From: Burkholderiales bacterium
GTDB lineage: Bacteria > Pseudomonadota > Gammaproteobacteria > Burkholderiales > Burkholderiaceae
NCBI GenBank assembly: GCA_947371645.1
Contig: CANBQJ010000040.1
Span: 1 to 21,785, forward strand
Direction of reading: 5' to 3'
Length of the DNA stretch: 21,785 bases
Shown here: one piece after another, positions 1 through 8,493 of the stretch
Position numbering within the stretch: the stretch's first letter is position 1
How the letters are laid out: every line of letters starts with the position of its first letter
Program-made: the position numbers and the translations under genes
Notes under the pieces: model-generated
Databases searched by the model: none
Told to the model about the DNA's origin: nothing
Seen by the model: only the letters and a program-made list of their open reading frames with translations

Positions 1-305
1 CGCTCGGCCAGGCCACCGCTGTGAGACTCGCCCACGCCCCAGCCATTGAGCACCACGGCGTCACCGGCCTTGAACTCGGGGTGGCTGCTGTCGCGCACCG
101 TGCCGGCCAGGTCGATGCCGGGCACCAGCGGGAACTTGCGCACCACGGGTGACTTGCCGGTGATGGCCAGCGCGTCCTTGTAGTTCAGCGTGGAAAACGC
201 CACGTCCACCGTCACGTCGCCGTCGGGCAGGGTGCTGTCGTCCAGCTCGGCCAGGCGGGCCTGGTAGCCGTCGGCGTCTTTCGTGATCTGGATGGCGCGG
301 TACAT
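1..305 (-). CDS. acuI: acrylyl-CoA reductase AcuI/YhdH family (5' part, cut by window edge)
   Basis: Only the first 101 codons are present; the gene runs off the left edge. The product belongs to the YhdH/AcuI branch of the zinc-free medium-chain reductases, which reduce acrylyl-CoA to propionyl-CoA with NADPH in the cytoplasm and so detoxify acrylate. The visible residues match this branch closely: [10 protein letters not shown] at about 26-35, [12 protein letters not shown] at about 40-51, the PGIDLAGTV strand, and [15 protein letters not shown] at the cut, next to the active site. The NADPH-binding Rossmann domain lies outside the window. The start is the ATG whose complement is CAT at 303-305. 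It is divergent from the ABC ATPase gene, with about 93 bp between the starts. Family assignment is firm; the substrate is inferred from the family. Confidence 0.9.
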   Translation of the reverse strand, partial: MYRAIQITKDADGYQARLAELDDSTLPDGDVTVDVAFSTLNYKDALAITGKSPVVRKFPLVPGIDLAGTVRDSSHPEFKAGDAVVLNGWGVGESHSGGLAE

Positions 306-398
306 GGTGTTTCCTCGAACGGGGTGTGAGCCGGGTTGAATCGCTGTGCAGCATACGTCAGCGGCTGAGGGCCGGGTGTGGGCGGCCAGGAGCCCGAT

Positions 399-1064
399 AT
401 GCTCAGGCCCATGCTGGAAGTCAAAGGCCTGCGCAAATGCCATGGCGCACACACGGTGTTCGAAGGGGTGGACCTGCGGGTGGCGCCGGGTGAGTTCATC
501 GCCATCGTGGGCGATTCGGGCGTGGGCAAGTCCACCTTGCTCAACGGCATCGCGGCCCTGGAGCCCATGGATGGGGGCGAGGTCTGGCTGGATGGCCTCA
601 ACTGGCTGGCCCTGCCCGAGGCCGAGGCCGCCCGGCAACGCCGTCGCCACCTGGGCTTCGTGTTCCAGGCCTTTCATGTGCTGCCCCACCTGGACGTGGC
701 GCAGAACGTGGGCCTGCCGCTGGTGCTCTTGCAGCAGCCGGACGCGGGCCGGGTGGCGCAAGCCCTGGCCGACGTGGGCCTGGCCGACCTGGGCGAGCGG
801 CTGCCGCAGCAGCTCTCTGGCGGGCAGTTGCAGCGCGTCGCCATTGCACGCGCGGTCGTGCACCGGCCCAGCCTGATCCTGGCCGATGAGCCCACCGGCA
901 ACCTCGACCCCGACACCGCCGCCGCCGTGATGGGCCTGCTGCAGGTGCAGGCCCGATCGCACGGGGCGGCTTGCGTCATGGTGACGCATTCGCAAGCGGC
1001 GGCGGCCCGCGCCGACCGCGTGCTGAGGTTGACGCGGCAGGGCCTGCAAGCGGTGGTGGCATGA
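399..1064 (+). CDS. ABC transporter ATP-binding protein (LolD/YbbA/AttE-like)
   Basis: A 221-residue cytoplasmic ATPase that would power the FtsX-type permease encoded next. All nucleotide-binding motifs are visible: Walker [10 protein letters not shown] (38-46), a Q-loop within FVFQAF, the signature LSGGQ (139-143), Walker [10 protein letters not shown] with D163 and E164, and the switch histidine in VTHSQ (H197). Length and motifs fit the MacB/LolD/YbbA class of ATPases that drive non-canonical export or extraction from the inner membrane. The ATG at 399 was chosen because AGGAG at 388-392 lies six bases upstream; an in-frame ATG at 411 and a GTG at 378 are alternatives. The last codons overlap the permease start (ATGA at 1061-1064), indicating translational coupling. 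Together with the next two genes it resembles AttE of the AttEFGH system. Confidence 0.92.
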   Translation: MLRPMLEVKGLRKCHGAHTVFEGVDLRVAPGEFIAIVGDSGVGKSTLLNGIAALEPMDGGEVWLDGLNWLALPEAEAARQRRRHLGFVFQAFHVLPHLDVAQNVGLPLVLLQQPDAGRVAQALADVGLADLGERLPQQLSGGQLQRVAIARAVVHRPSLILADEPTGNLDPDTAAAVMGLLQVQARSHGAACVMVTHSQAAAARADRVLRLTRQGLQAVVA

Positions 1065-3832
1065 GCGCTGGGCCGGGGCTTGGTCAGGGATGGCGCAGCA
1101 GCTGGGCCTTGACCTGGCGGCTGCTGCGCCAGTACAGCTGGCCCGAGTGGCGCCTGCACCCCTGGCGCCAGGTGGTGGCCGTGCTGGCCGTGGCCCTGGG
1201 CGTGGCGCTGGCCTTGTCGGTGCAGCTGATCAACCAGTCGGCCATGGGCGAGTTCAGTGCGGCGGTGCGCAGCGTGCAGGGCCAGGCCGACCTCACCTTG
1301 CGTGCGGCGCGTGGCAGCCTGCCCGAATCGCTGCTGGCCACGGTGGCCCAGGCCGATGGCGTGGCGGTGGCCAGCCCGCTGCTGCAGCGGCCCGCCGAGT
1401 TGAGCGTGCCCGGCCGCCCGCCCTTGCGCCTGACCCTGTGGGGCATCGACGCCCTGGCCGCCGCGCTGGTGACGCCCTTGAGCCTGCCGCAGCTGGCGCC
1501 CATGGGCACTGCCGTGCCCGCCGCATCGGCAGCAGGCGCAGCAGCAGTGGTGGCATCGTCGTCGGAAGGCCAGGACGCCGCGCCCCGCCGTGACCTGGGC
1601 TGGTTGTCGCCCGAGGCCATCTTCCTCAATGCCGCCGCGCGACAACGCCTGGGTGTGCGGCCGGGTGAACGCATCCAGTTGACGGTGTGGCCGTCCAGTC
1701 CCATGCCAATGCCTGCCCCTGCTTCCTCGCCTGCCGACCGGGTGACCGATCCAGCAGGCGATGCGCCCAGCACCCTCACCGTGACCCTGCGCGGCGGCAT
1801 CGAGCTGGGCCGCGAGCCCGCCGCCGTGATGGACATCGCCGCCGTGCAGGACGCCGCCCAGGCCTGGGGCCAGCTCAGCCAGATCGCGCTGCGCCTGCAA
1901 GCCGGTGTGGACGCGCAGGACTGGGCCCGGCGCCAGCACTGGCCGCCCGGCGTGCTGGCCGAGCGCCCGGAGGACAGCGGCCAGCGGGTTTCCGAGCTGT
2001 CGCGCGCCTACCGCGTCAACCTCACCGTGCTGGCCCTGGTGGCCCTGTTCACCGGCGGCTTTCTGGTGTTTTCGGTGCAGGCTTTGTCGGTGGCTCGCCG
2101 CCTGCCGCAATGGGCCTTGCTGGGCGTGCTGGGCCTGGGCGCGGCCGAACGCCGGCGCCTGGTCTGGCTGGAATCCGCCGCGCTGGGCGTGATGGGCGCG
2201 GCGCTGGGCGTGGCCCTGGGCACGGCCCTGGCGGCGCTGGCCTTGCGCGTGCTGGGCGGCGACTTAGGGGGCGGCTACTTCACCGGCGTGCAGCCCACCT
2301 TGCAGTGGTCCTGGGGCGCGGCGCTGGCCTATGGCGGGCTGGGCGTGCTGGCCGCCATGGCCGGTGGCTGGGCGCCGGCGGCCACCGTGGCCCGCATGCC
2401 GGCCGCGCAGGCGCTCAAGGGGCTGGGCCTGGTGCAGACGACGCTGGAGGCCGCGCAAGCCAGCCGCGCCAGCGTGTGGCGTGGCCTGGCCTGGTTGCTG
2501 GCCTCAGGCATGTTGACGCAAGTGCCACCCTGGGGCGGCGTGCCCTGGGCCGCTTACGCCGCCGTGGCCTGCCTGCTGATGGGCGGCCTGGCCCTGGTGC
2601 CGGCCGTGGTGGCCGCGGTGCTGGGCCTGTGGCCACGCGGCAGCCTCCTGCGCCACGCCAGCGCCCTGCTGGCCGTGGAACGCGCCCGCCGCCTGCGCCA
2701 TGGCGCGGCCGTGCTGATGGCCGGCATCGTGGCCAGCCTCAGCTTGTCGGTGGCCATCACGGTGATGGTGGCCAGCTTCCGCGTGTCCGTCATCGCCTGG
2801 CTGGACGTCATCCTGCCTGCTGACCTGTATGTGCGCGTGGCCGGAAATGGCGCTGGTGGCGCGACAGGCCCGGACGGCCCCAGCCTGCCGCCCGACTGGC
2901 CCGACCGCGCCCGCGCCCTGCCGGGTGTGCGCAGCGCCCGAGGCGCCTGGATCGGCGCCATCAGCCTGGACCCCGCCCGCCCGCCGGTGGTGCTCATCGC
3001 CCGCCCCTTCAACCCCGCCGAGCCCGCCTTGCCGCTGATGAGCCCGCTGGGCACACCGCCGCCGGGCCGCGTACCGGTCTACGTGAGCGAAGCCATGGTG
3101 GACCTCTACCGCGCCGTGCCCGGCCAGACTTTGTCTTTGCCCCTGCAGGCCGGCCAGCCCCCGCTGCAGGCCTGGGTGGCCGGCGTCTGGCGCGACTACG
3201 CCCGCCAGAGCGGTGCCCTCGTCATGGACCTGGGCGACTACCGCCGCGCCACGGGCGACACCCGCCTCACCGACCTGGGCCTGTGGTTGCTCCCCCCCCT
3301 GGACGACGCGGCGGCCGCCCGCGTGGAGCAGGCCATGCGCCATTGGCCCGGCGCCGACCAGGCGGGCCTGCAGTTCGCCCAGCCCCGCGAGATCCGCGCA
3401 CAGACCCTGCGCATCTTCGACCGCAGCTTTGCCGTCACCGTGTGGCTGCAGGCCGTGGCCATCGGCATTGGCCTCTTTGGCACGGCGGCCAGCTTCTCCG
3501 CCCAGGTGCTGGCGCGCCGCAAGGAGTTCGGCCTGCTGGCCCACCTGGGCTTCACCCGCCGCCAGGTGCTGGGCGTGGTGGCCGGTGAAGGCGCGGCGCT
3601 GAGCACCGTTGGCGCGGCCGTGGGCCTGGCCCTGGGCCTGCTGATCAGCGTGGTGCTGGTGAAGGTGGTCAACCCGCAGAGCTTCCACTGGACCATGGAC
3701 ATGAGCCTGCCCTGGCCGCGCCTGCTGGCCCTGTGCGGCGCCGTGGTGCTGGCCGGCACAGCCACCGCCTGGCTGGCGGGCCGCAAGGCGGTGAGCCTGG
3801 ATGCGGTGCAGGCCGTGAAAGAGGAGAGCTGA
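1061..3832 (+). CDS. FtsX-like ABC transporter permease (AttF/AttG- or YbbP-like)
   Basis: A 923-residue inner-membrane permease. After an N-terminal transmembrane helix (roughly 28-50, rich in Ala, Val and Leu) comes a periplasmic domain, then a first FtsX block (about 320-450), a further group of hydrophobic helices (about 470-600), a second extracytoplasmic domain (about 600-780), and a C-terminal FtsX block (about 790-923) containing [19 protein letters not shown], the typical cytoplasmic coupling segment. Two FtsX blocks in one chain means one protein may do the work of the two permeases AttF and AttG. The E. coli relative YbbP is about 800 residues. The ATG at 1061 overlaps the ATPase stop; an in-frame ATG at 971 would reach 90 bases into the ATPase gene and is unlikely. 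The stop abuts the start of the lipocalin-like gene. The substrate is unknown; lipidic cargo is only an inference from the family. Confidence 0.9.
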   Translation: MSAGPGLGQGWRSSWALTWRLLRQYSWPEWRLHPWRQVVAVLAVALGVALALSVQLINQSAMGEFSAAVRSVQGQADLTLRAARGSLPESLLATVAQADGVAVASPLLQRPAELSVPGRPPLRLTLWGIDALAAALVTPLSLPQLAPMGTAVPAASAAGAAAVVASSSEGQDAAPRRDLGWLSPEAIFLNAAARQRLGVRPGERIQLTVWPSSPMPMPAPASSPADRVTDPAGDAPSTLTVTLRGGIELGREPAAVMDIAAVQDAAQAWGQLSQIALRLQAGVDAQDWARRQHWPPGVLAERPEDSGQRVSELSRAYRVNLTVLALVALFTGGFLVFSVQALSVARRLPQWALLGVLGLGAAERRRLVWLESAALGVMGAALGVALGTALAALALRVLGGDLGGGYFTGVQPTLQWSWGAALAYGGLGVLAAMAGGWAPAATVARMPAAQALKGLGLVQTTLEAAQASRASVWRGLAWLLASGMLTQVPPWGGVPWAAYAAVACLLMGGLALVPAVVAAVLGLWPRGSLLRHASALLAVERARRLRHGAAVLMAGIVASLSLSVAITVMVASFRVSVIAWLDVILPADLYVRVAGNGAGGATGPDGPSLPPDWPDRARALPGVRSARGAWIGAISLDPARPPVVLIARPFNPAEPALPLMSPLGTPPPGRVPVYVSEAMVDLYRAVPGQTLSLPLQAGQPPLQAWVAGVWRDYARQSGALVMDLGDYRRATGDTRLTDLGLWLLPPLDDAAAARVEQAMRHWPGADQAGLQFAQPREIRAQTLRIFDRSFAVTVWLQAVAIGIGLFGTAASFSAQVLARRKEFGLLAHLGFTRRQVLGVVAGEGAALSTVGAAVGLALGLLISVVLVKVVNPQSFHWTMDMSLPWPRLLALCGAVVLAGTATAWLAGRKAVSLDAVQAVKEES

Positions 3833-5029
3833 ATGCACAGACGCCTGTGTCTGCATGCGATGGCCCTGGCCGCCCTGCCCGCCGCGTGCACACCCGGTGA
3901 TGCCCAGGCGGCCCAAAGGGCTGCTGGAACCGCTGCAGCGCCCACCGCCGACGGCGGCCCCATGGCAACCGCCACTGGCGCCACGCTGCCCCCCGTGCAC
4001 CCCGCCCGCCGCCTGGCCTTCCCGCGCGATTTCGGCGCCCATCCCGATGCCCGCACCGAGTGGTGGTACCTCACGGGCTGGCTGGCCGCGCCGTCGGCCA
4101 CCCCATCTGCCGTGGCGACCGCCACACCCGCCTGGGGCTTCCAGCTGACCTTCTTCCGTTCGCGCACCGACATCGGCGCCGACAGCCGCAGCGCCTTTGC
4201 GCCACGCCAGCTGGTGCTCGCCCACGTCGCGCTGACGGACGTGCAGCATGGCCGCCTGTGGCACGCCCAGCAGGTGGCCCGCGCCGGCTTTGGCGTGGTG
4301 CACGCCGCAGAGGCCGACACCGATGTGCGCCTGCGCGACTGGTCCCTGGCCCGCCGCGGCACGGCAGAGGCCAGCGTCTACACAGGCCAGGTGCAGACGC
4401 CCGACTTCCGCTTGCGGCTGCAGGCCCGCAGCACGCAGCCGCTCTTGCTGCAAGGCCAGCAGGGCCACTCCCGCAAAGGCCCTTTGCCGGCCCAGGCCAG
4501 CCACTACTACTCGCAGCCCCAGCTGGCCGTCACTGCCGATCTGGATACCCCATTGGGTATGCGCCTCCAGCTGCAAGGCAAGGCCTGGCTGGACCACGAG
4601 TGGAGCGAGTCGGTGCTGGACGCCCGGGCCGTGGGCTGGGACTGGATCGGCATGAACCTGGACGATGGCAGCAGCCTGATGGCCTTTCGCATCCGCGACC
4701 GCCAGGGTCTGGCCATGTGGGCCGGTGGCAGCTGGCGCACCGCCGGGGGCGAGCTGCAGGTGCTGCGGCCCGACGAGTTGCGCTGGACGCCGTTGCAGCA
4801 CTGGCAAAGCTCCCACACTGGCGCGCGTTACCCCATGGCCTGGCGGCTGGACGTGGCCGGCCGCCAGCTGCAGGTGCAGGCCCTGGTGCCCGACCAGGAG
4901 CAGGACGCCCGCGCCAGCACCGGCACGGCATATTGGGAAGGCCTGAGCGCCCTGCGCGATGCCCAGGGTGCGCACCTGGGTTGGGGCTACCTGGAGATGA
5001 CGGGCTACGCTGGCAAGCTCAGCCTGTGA
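3833..5029 (+). CDS. AttH/CrtC-type lipocalin-like exported protein
   Basis: A 398-residue protein of the lipocalin-like AttH family (often named carotenoid 1,2-hydratase, after CrtC). Diagnostic motifs are EWWYLTGWL (from residue 76), LDHEWSES (253-260) and the following GWDWIGMNLDDGSSLMAFRIRD block. The N-terminus has two arginines, a hydrophobic stretch to about residue 18 and then C19. This looks like an export signal, but the bases before C19 encode LPAA, a poor lipobox, so lipoprotein status is uncertain; cleavage after AQA is another option. The start ATG directly follows the permease stop, and AGGAG at 3822-3826 is well spaced. In AttEFGH systems the H component is a secreted or periplasmic partner of the ABC complex. 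No carotenoid genes are nearby, so a real hydratase activity is doubtful and a role as a lipid-binding partner is more plausible. Confidence 0.88.
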   Translation: MHRRLCLHAMALAALPAACTPGDAQAAQRAAGTAAAPTADGGPMATATGATLPPVHPARRLAFPRDFGAHPDARTEWWYLTGWLAAPSATPSAVATATPAWGFQLTFFRSRTDIGADSRSAFAPRQLVLAHVALTDVQHGRLWHAQQVARAGFGVVHAAEADTDVRLRDWSLARRGTAEASVYTGQVQTPDFRLRLQARSTQPLLLQGQQGHSRKGPLPAQASHYYSQPQLAVTADLDTPLGMRLQLQGKAWLDHEWSESVLDARAVGWDWIGMNLDDGSSLMAFRIRDRQGLAMWAGGSWRTAGGELQVLRPDELRWTPLQHWQSSHTGARYPMAWRLDVAGRQLQVQALVPDQEQDARASTGTAYWEGLSALRDAQGAHLGWGYLEMTGYAGKLSL

Positions 5030-5035
5030 AGGGGG

Positions 5036-5050
5036 GCCGGGCCGCCCGGC
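5036..5050. terminator. hairpin between convergent genes, candidate terminator
   Basis: GCCGGG (5036-5041) and CCCGGC (5045-5050) form a perfect six-pair GC stem with a three-base loop. It sits seven bases after the lipocalin-like gene and before the stop of the opposite-strand DUF1289 gene. Neither strand has a clear T-tract, so intrinsic termination is possible but not certain. Confidence 0.4.
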
Positions 5051-5064
5051 AGCGCAGGTGTGGT

Positions 5065-5358
5065 TCAGCGCCGCATGGTGGGCCGCAGGGGCGCGGTGCG
5101 CACGGGCAGGCCCAGGTCCGTCAGGCGCTGGTGGGCACGCTGAACACAGGTCTGCTTGTCGGCATCGGGCATGGCCATCCAGCCCTTGATGTCGTCCAGG
5201 GTGCGGCCACAGCCCACGCACACATCGCCGTCGTTGAGCGTGCACAGGCGCACGCAGGGGCTGGGTGTGCCGGTGTGGGGCGCATCAGGCAAGTCGGGCA
5301 CGTCAGGCGCAAGGGGCATGCCCACATTGTGCCGCGCACGCCCTGCCTGGCGCCGCAT
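5065..5358 (-). CDS. DUF1289 small cysteine-motif protein
   Basis: A protein of up to 97 residues with the DUF1289 signature: SPCVRLC, then a short spacer, then CVGCGRTLDDIKGW. The four cysteines (35, 39, 47 and 50 from the first ATG) are arranged like a small metal or Fe-S binding knuckle, and the family is widespread in proteobacteria with no settled function. The first 30 or so residues are variable; the start could also be the ATG at 5319 (84 residues), since neither candidate has a strong ribosome-binding site. It lies 21 bases downstream of the LuxR-type gene on the same strand, so the two are probably co-transcribed. Family call is secure from the motif; the role is unknown. Confidence 0.85.
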   Translation of the reverse strand: MRRQAGRARHNVGMPLAPDVPDLPDAPHTGTPSPCVRLCTLNDGDVCVGCGRTLDDIKGWMAMPDADKQTCVQRAHQRLTDLGLPVRTAPLRPTMRR

Positions 5359-5379
5359 GCGCCCACCACGGGCAGGGCC

Positions 5380-6081
5380 TCAGTGTGACGGTGTGCCCAG
5401 CAAGGAAGCCATGGGCGGCAGGCCGGCCACCATCTGCAGCAGGGACTCGATGCGTGCGGCGCCCAGCTTGCTGCGGATGTGGGCCACCTGCGTGCGCACG
5501 GTGGACAGCGCCACGCCGAAGTCGTCGGCCATGTCGGCAGGGCGCAAGCCCGCGATCAGGCCGTTGAGCACGCGGCGTTCGGCGTGCGTGAGGTGGTGCT
5601 GGGCACAGAACATCTCGAAGGCCAGGGCGCTGAATGGGCGTTCGCGGCCCATCATCACCAGCACCTGGGGCTGGTCGCTCAAAGGGGTGCAGGCCAGGTA
5701 CTGGCGGGACTCGCCCTGGCTCAGGGGCACCATGGTGCGGCGCCCCTGTGCCGCCTGACGCAGGGCCTGAACCAGGGCCTGGGGGTCGCCGTGCCTCAGG
5801 CTCAGCACATGGTCTTGAACCACCAGGTGAGGGTGCGCAGCCAGCGCATGGCGCGCACAGCGGTTGTAGGCCAGCAGGCGGCCGGTGGGCGCGCAGATCA
5901 GCACGCCGTGGTCCAGCTCGTCCAGCACCGCGCCCAGCAGGCCGTGCAAGGCGCTGCAAGGCAGGGGCTCGAAAATCGTGGGGGCCGCGCGGCCCGTGGC
6001 CCCGGCTGGGCTGACCACCGCCGCCGCTTGGGCGGAGCCCAGTGACGGGCTGATGTCCCAGTGGTGGTCTTGAAACGCCAT
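5380..6081 (-). CDS. LuxR-family (GerE-type HTH) transcriptional regulator
   Basis: A 233-residue DNA-binding regulator. The C-terminal 60 or so residues (about 164-222) form a LuxR/GerE helix-turn-helix: LTHAERRVLNGLIAGL, then ADMADDFGVALSTVRTQV, then HIRSKLGA. The N-terminal half has a segment beginning LDELDHGVLICAPTGRLLAYN that reads like a degenerate PAS sensor, and there is no phosphoacceptor receiver domain, so it is not a standard NarL-type response regulator. The start ATG (complement of CAT at 6079-6081) was chosen because GGGGA lies five bases upstream on the coding strand; an in-frame ATG at 6093 would add four residues, and longer forms to 6168 would run through AT-rich promoter-like DNA. 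Its signal and targets are not visible here; the DUF1289 gene just downstream is one candidate target or partner. Confidence 0.85.
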   Translation of the reverse strand: MAFQDHHWDISPSLGSAQAAAVVSPAGATGRAAPTIFEPLPCSALHGLLGAVLDELDHGVLICAPTGRLLAYNRCARHALAAHPHLVVQDHVLSLRHGDPQALVQALRQAAQGRRTMVPLSQGESRQYLACTPLSDQPQVLVMMGRERPFSALAFEMFCAQHHLTHAERRVLNGLIAGLRPADMADDFGVALSTVRTQVAHIRSKLGAARIESLLQMVAGLPPMASLLGTPSH

Positions 6082-6167
6082 GACGATCCCCATTGATGTG
6101 TATGGCGACCGAGTTTGTAAAGGGGCGAAAAATTTGTCCATCATTCCAATGGATGAGGACACCCCCA
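6082..6167. promoter_or_regulatory. AT-rich leader of the LuxR gene with imperfect symmetry
   Basis: This 86-bp gap between the deaminase stop and the LuxR start is clearly richer in A and T than its surroundings, with AAAAATTTGTCC at about 6128-6139. It contains TCCAT (6137-6141) and ATGGA (6149-6153) as inverted arms seven bases apart, a possible regulator site. I could not assign a convincing -35/-10 pair, so promoter function is inferred from composition and position only. Confidence 0.35.
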
Positions 6168-6175
6168 TCAGGGGG
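6162..6175. terminator. C5/G5 hairpin around the deaminase stop codon
   Basis: CCCCC (6162-6166) and GGGGG (6171-6175) flank the four bases ATCA, whose complement holds the TGA stop of the nucleoside deaminase. The structure could end the BMP-flavin reductase-deaminase transcript or protect its 3' end. There is no following T-run on the minus strand, so it is a weak terminator candidate. Confidence 0.3.
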
Positions 6176-6674
6176 AACCCGGAGAAGGCTTCCCTCTCAA
6201 AGCGGCAACTGCCTCCCCCCTTAAACAGGGGCCCTCAACCGTTACTTTGGGTACGCATTCGGCCAATACCACAGCGCAGCCGGGGGGCAAAGAGGGGCCT
6301 GGCCGTGCGCCGTCATCCCCCAGAGCGGCTTCGATGTCGGGCGTGGTGGCCCCGAACACCACCCGCGTGATGCCGGCCCAGAACATGGCGCCCGCGCACA
6401 TGGCGCAGGGCTCGCCGCTGGCGTAGACCGTGGCGCCCACGGTGGCCGCGTCGCCCAGGGCCTTGCGGGCTTCGCGCACCAGCACCACCTCGGCGTGGCC
6501 GGTGCAGTCGGCGGCCGTGACCTGGTTGTTCTGCGCCAGCCAGAGCATCTGGCCGTCTTTCACCAGGGCGGCGCCAAAGGGCATGTTGCCGGCCTGGGCG
6601 GCCTGGCGGGCGGCGGTGAAGGTGGCGCGCAGGTAGCGGGCGTCGTCGTCTGCTGTCTTGGCTGGGTCGGTCAT
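6168..6674 (-). CDS. nucleoside/nucleobase deaminase (CMP/dCMP deaminase fold, guanine deaminase-like)
   Basis: A 168-residue cytoplasmic zinc hydrolase of the cytidine deaminase superfamily. The zinc site and catalytic residues are intact: HAE (60-62, E62 as proton shuttle) and PCAMC (89-93, C90 and C93 as ligands), with NMPFGAALVKDG before them and the GATTPDIEAALG segment after. This pattern resembles the small guanine deaminase/nucleoside deaminase branch more than TadA, though the exact substrate cannot be read from sequence. AGGAG lies well placed upstream of the ATG at 6674. It is the last gene of a three-gene operon, nine bases after the flavin reductase-like gene. With a BMP binding protein in the same operon, deamination of a scavenged purine base or nucleoside is a reasonable inference. 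Confidence 0.85.
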   Translation of the reverse strand: MTDPAKTADDDARYLRATFTAARQAAQAGNMPFGAALVKDGQMLWLAQNNQVTAADCTGHAEVVLVREARKALGDAATVGATVYASGEPCAMCAGAMFWAGITRVVFGATTPDIEAALGDDGARPGPSLPPGCAVVLAECVPKVTVEGPCLRGEAVAALRGKPSPGSP

Positions 6675-6683
6675 GGTCGCTCC

Positions 6684-7328
6684 TCAGATCTCGTCGATGG
6701 CCGTCTGGCGAGACCGGGCGTCGTCGCCTTCGATGGCGAAGCGGTCGCGGGTGCGCACGTAAAAGCTCGCACCAAAACGCGCCACGGGGAAGTAGTCCTG
6801 CAGGCGCACGCGCCAGGTCTGGGTGTCGACCAGGCCTTCGCGCACGCGCAGCCATTGCACGCGGCCAAAGAACACATGGCGGCTTTCGTTGTGCAGGTGC
6901 TCGTGCAGCACGCACTCAAACGCCACGGGCGCTTCGGCGATGCCGGGCACCTTCAGCGTCTGCGAGGGCTGGGGCGTGAGGCCCACCAGGTCCAGCTCAC
7001 TCACCTCTGCAGGGGCCTCGGTGGCGCAGCCGTGCATGGCCGCGGCCACGCCCTCGTCGCACAGGTGCACCACGAACTCGCCCGTGCGCAGGATGTTGAC
7101 GGCGGTGTCCTTCAGCCGGCCCTGGCTGTTGCGGTGGTTGACGCTGAGCATCACCAGCGGCGGCTCTTCGCCCACCATGTTGAACATGGAAAACGGCGCG
7201 GCATTGACCACCCCGTCCTCATTCAGTGTGGTCACCAGCGCGATGGGCCGGGGCACGATGAGGCTGGCCATCAGCTTGTAGCGCTGGTAGGTGGTGAGGG
7301 CTGGGAAGTCGATGTCTTGCGTGGCCAT
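6684..7328 (-). CDS. flavin reductase-like (FMN-binding split-barrel, DIM6/NTAB) protein
   Basis: A 214-residue protein of the flavin reductase-like family, which binds FMN in a split beta-barrel. The N-terminal part shows the family pattern: PRPIALVTTLNEDGVVNAAPFSMFNMVGEEPPLVMLSVN, here from about residue 26 on, followed by NILRTGEFVVHLC. Many relatives supply reduced flavin to a two-component monooxygenase; others have unassigned FMN-dependent roles. No monooxygenase partner is visible in this window. It starts four bases before the end of the BMP gene's flank (gap 7329-7332) and is followed by the deaminase, so all three are almost certainly one transcript. Family is confident, substrate and partner unknown. 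Confidence 0.85.
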   Translation of the reverse strand: MATQDIDFPALTTYQRYKLMASLIVPRPIALVTTLNEDGVVNAAPFSMFNMVGEEPPLVMLSVNHRNSQGRLKDTAVNILRTGEFVVHLCDEGVAAAMHGCATEAPAEVSELDLVGLTPQPSQTLKVPGIAEAPVAFECVLHEHLHNESRHVFFGRVQWLRVREGLVDTQTWRVRLQDYFPVARFGASFYVRTRDRFAIEGDDARSRQTAIDEI

Positions 7329-7332
7329 GTGA

Positions 7333-8448
7333 TCACCCCGGGAGCTTGCCGTCGACGCCTTCGATGTACCACTTCATGCCCCACAGCTCGGCTTCGGTGA
7401 TGACCTGGCCAGCGGGCACCTTGATCGCGCCAGCCTGGTCTTTCACGACGCCGCCAAAGGGGTGGAAGCCGCCCGCCAGGATCTCGGCCTTTTTGGCGTT
7501 GAACAGCTTGGCCACGTCAGCGGGCACCACCGGGTTGAGCGCCGGCAGCTCGATCATGCCGTCCTTCATGCCCCACTTGGTGTCTTCGGCCTTCCACTGG
7601 CCGGCCAGCGCGGCCTTCACCTTGGCCACGTAGTACACGCCCCAGTTCACGGTGTTGGCGGTGAGCTGGGCCTTGGGGCCGAAGCTGGCCATGTCCGAGT
7701 CCTGGCCGAAGGCGTACAGGCCCTTGGTTTGGGCCATCTGCACGATGGCCGGTGAATCGGTGTTCTGGTAGAACACGTCGCAGCCCTGGCCGGTGAGCGC
7801 CACGGCGGCATCGCGCTCTCGGGTCGGGTCGTACCAGCTGTTGATCCACACCACCTTCGTGTGGGCCTTGGGGTTGACGCTGCGGGCGCCATGCGTGAAG
7901 GCGTTGATGTTGCGCAGCACCTCGGGGATGGGGAAGGAGGCCACGAAGCCCAGGTTGTTGGACTTGGTCATCTTGCCGGCCACCATGCCCAGCAGGTAGG
8001 CACCTTCGTAGAAGCGGGACTGGTAGATGCCCACGTTCTTGGCCATCTTGTAGCCTGTGGCGTGCTCGAAGATCACGTCGGGGAAGTCTTTGGCCACCTT
8101 GAGCGTGGGCTCCATGAAGCCAAACGAGGTGGTGAAGACCATCTTGCAGCCATCGGCCACCAGCTCACGGATGACGCGTTCGGCTTCTGACGACTCGGGC
8201 ACGCTTTCCACGAAGACGGTCTCGACCTGCTTGCCGAAGGTCTTTTCCACCAGCTTGCGGCCCAGGTCGTGCTGGTAGGTCCAGCCCACGTTGGACACCG
8301 GCCCGGAGTAGATGAAGCCGATTTTCAGCGGTGTGCCGGCAGCACGGGCCGGGCTGGGCAAGAGCGTGGGCAGGGCGGTGGCGAGTGTGGCGAGGGCAGG
8401 GCCCAGGGCCCCGAAGGACGTGGCTTGCAGCCAGTGGCGACGGTTCAT
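7333..8448 (-). CDS. BMP-family ABC transporter solute-binding protein
   Basis: A 371-residue periplasmic binding protein of the BMP/Med/PnrA family, whose characterised members bind purine nucleosides or related compounds. The N-terminus, NRRHWLQATSFGALG followed by a hydrophobic run and SPARA, resembles a twin-arginine signal peptide with a cleavage site near residue 35. The mature protein begins with the family strand LKIGFIYSGPVSNVGWTYQHD and contains FTTSFGF, HATGYK, GAYLLGMVAGKMTKSN and FGQDSDM, all typical of this family. The start at 8448 gives a proper signal peptide; longer in-frame starts up to 8583 would cross the operator region. No ABC permease or ATPase gene adjoins it, so the membrane partners must lie elsewhere. 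It is the first gene of the operon and is divergent from the GntR-type regulator. Confidence 0.92.
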   Translation of the reverse strand: MNRRHWLQATSFGALGPALATLATALPTLLPSPARAAGTPLKIGFIYSGPVSNVGWTYQHDLGRKLVEKTFGKQVETVFVESVPESSEAERVIRELVADGCKMVFTTSFGFMEPTLKVAKDFPDVIFEHATGYKMAKNVGIYQSRFYEGAYLLGMVAGKMTKSNNLGFVASFPIPEVLRNINAFTHGARSVNPKAHTKVVWINSWYDPTRERDAAVALTGQGCDVFYQNTDSPAIVQMAQTKGLYAFGQDSDMASFGPKAQLTANTVNWGVYYVAKVKAALAGQWKAEDTKWGMKDGMIELPALNPVVPADVAKLFNAKKAEILAGGFHPFGGVVKDQAGAIKVPAGQVITEAELWGMKWYIEGVDGKLPG

Positions 8449-8471
8449 GGTGCAGACTCCGGTTGGCGGTT

Positions 8472-8485
8472 CAGGTATGCACCAT
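8472..8485. promoter_or_regulatory. candidate GntR operator, copy 1
   Basis: CAGGTATGCACCAT, a 14-bp motif that matches copy 2 at 12 of 14 positions and lies exactly 22 bp from it, about two helical turns. It is 23 bp upstream of the BMP start and thus likely overlaps that gene's leader or promoter. Confidence 0.5.
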
Positions 8486-8493
8486 GTTAAATT

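Noticed and set aside
674..2110. 478-codon minus-strand open frame over the ATPase and permease genes
   Set aside because: Low-complexity translation with no domain, opposite well-supported genes; a GC-driven shadow.
3833..3890. Lipoprotein signal on the AttH-like protein
   Set aside because: C19 follows LPAA, which puts proline at the -3 position; this does not fit the lipobox, so I left it as an uncertain export signal.
2504..5245. Very long open frame of 913 codons on the minus strand opposite the permease and AttH genes
   Set aside because: The plus-strand frames match known families throughout. The minus-strand product is low-complexity, rich in Gly, His, Gln and Ala, without any recognisable domain, as expected for antisense reading of high-GC genes.
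6082..6168. N-terminal extension of the LuxR regulator by up to 29 residues
   Set aside because: The extra codons lie in AT-rich promoter-like DNA, and a ribosome-binding site is placed for the ATG at 6081.
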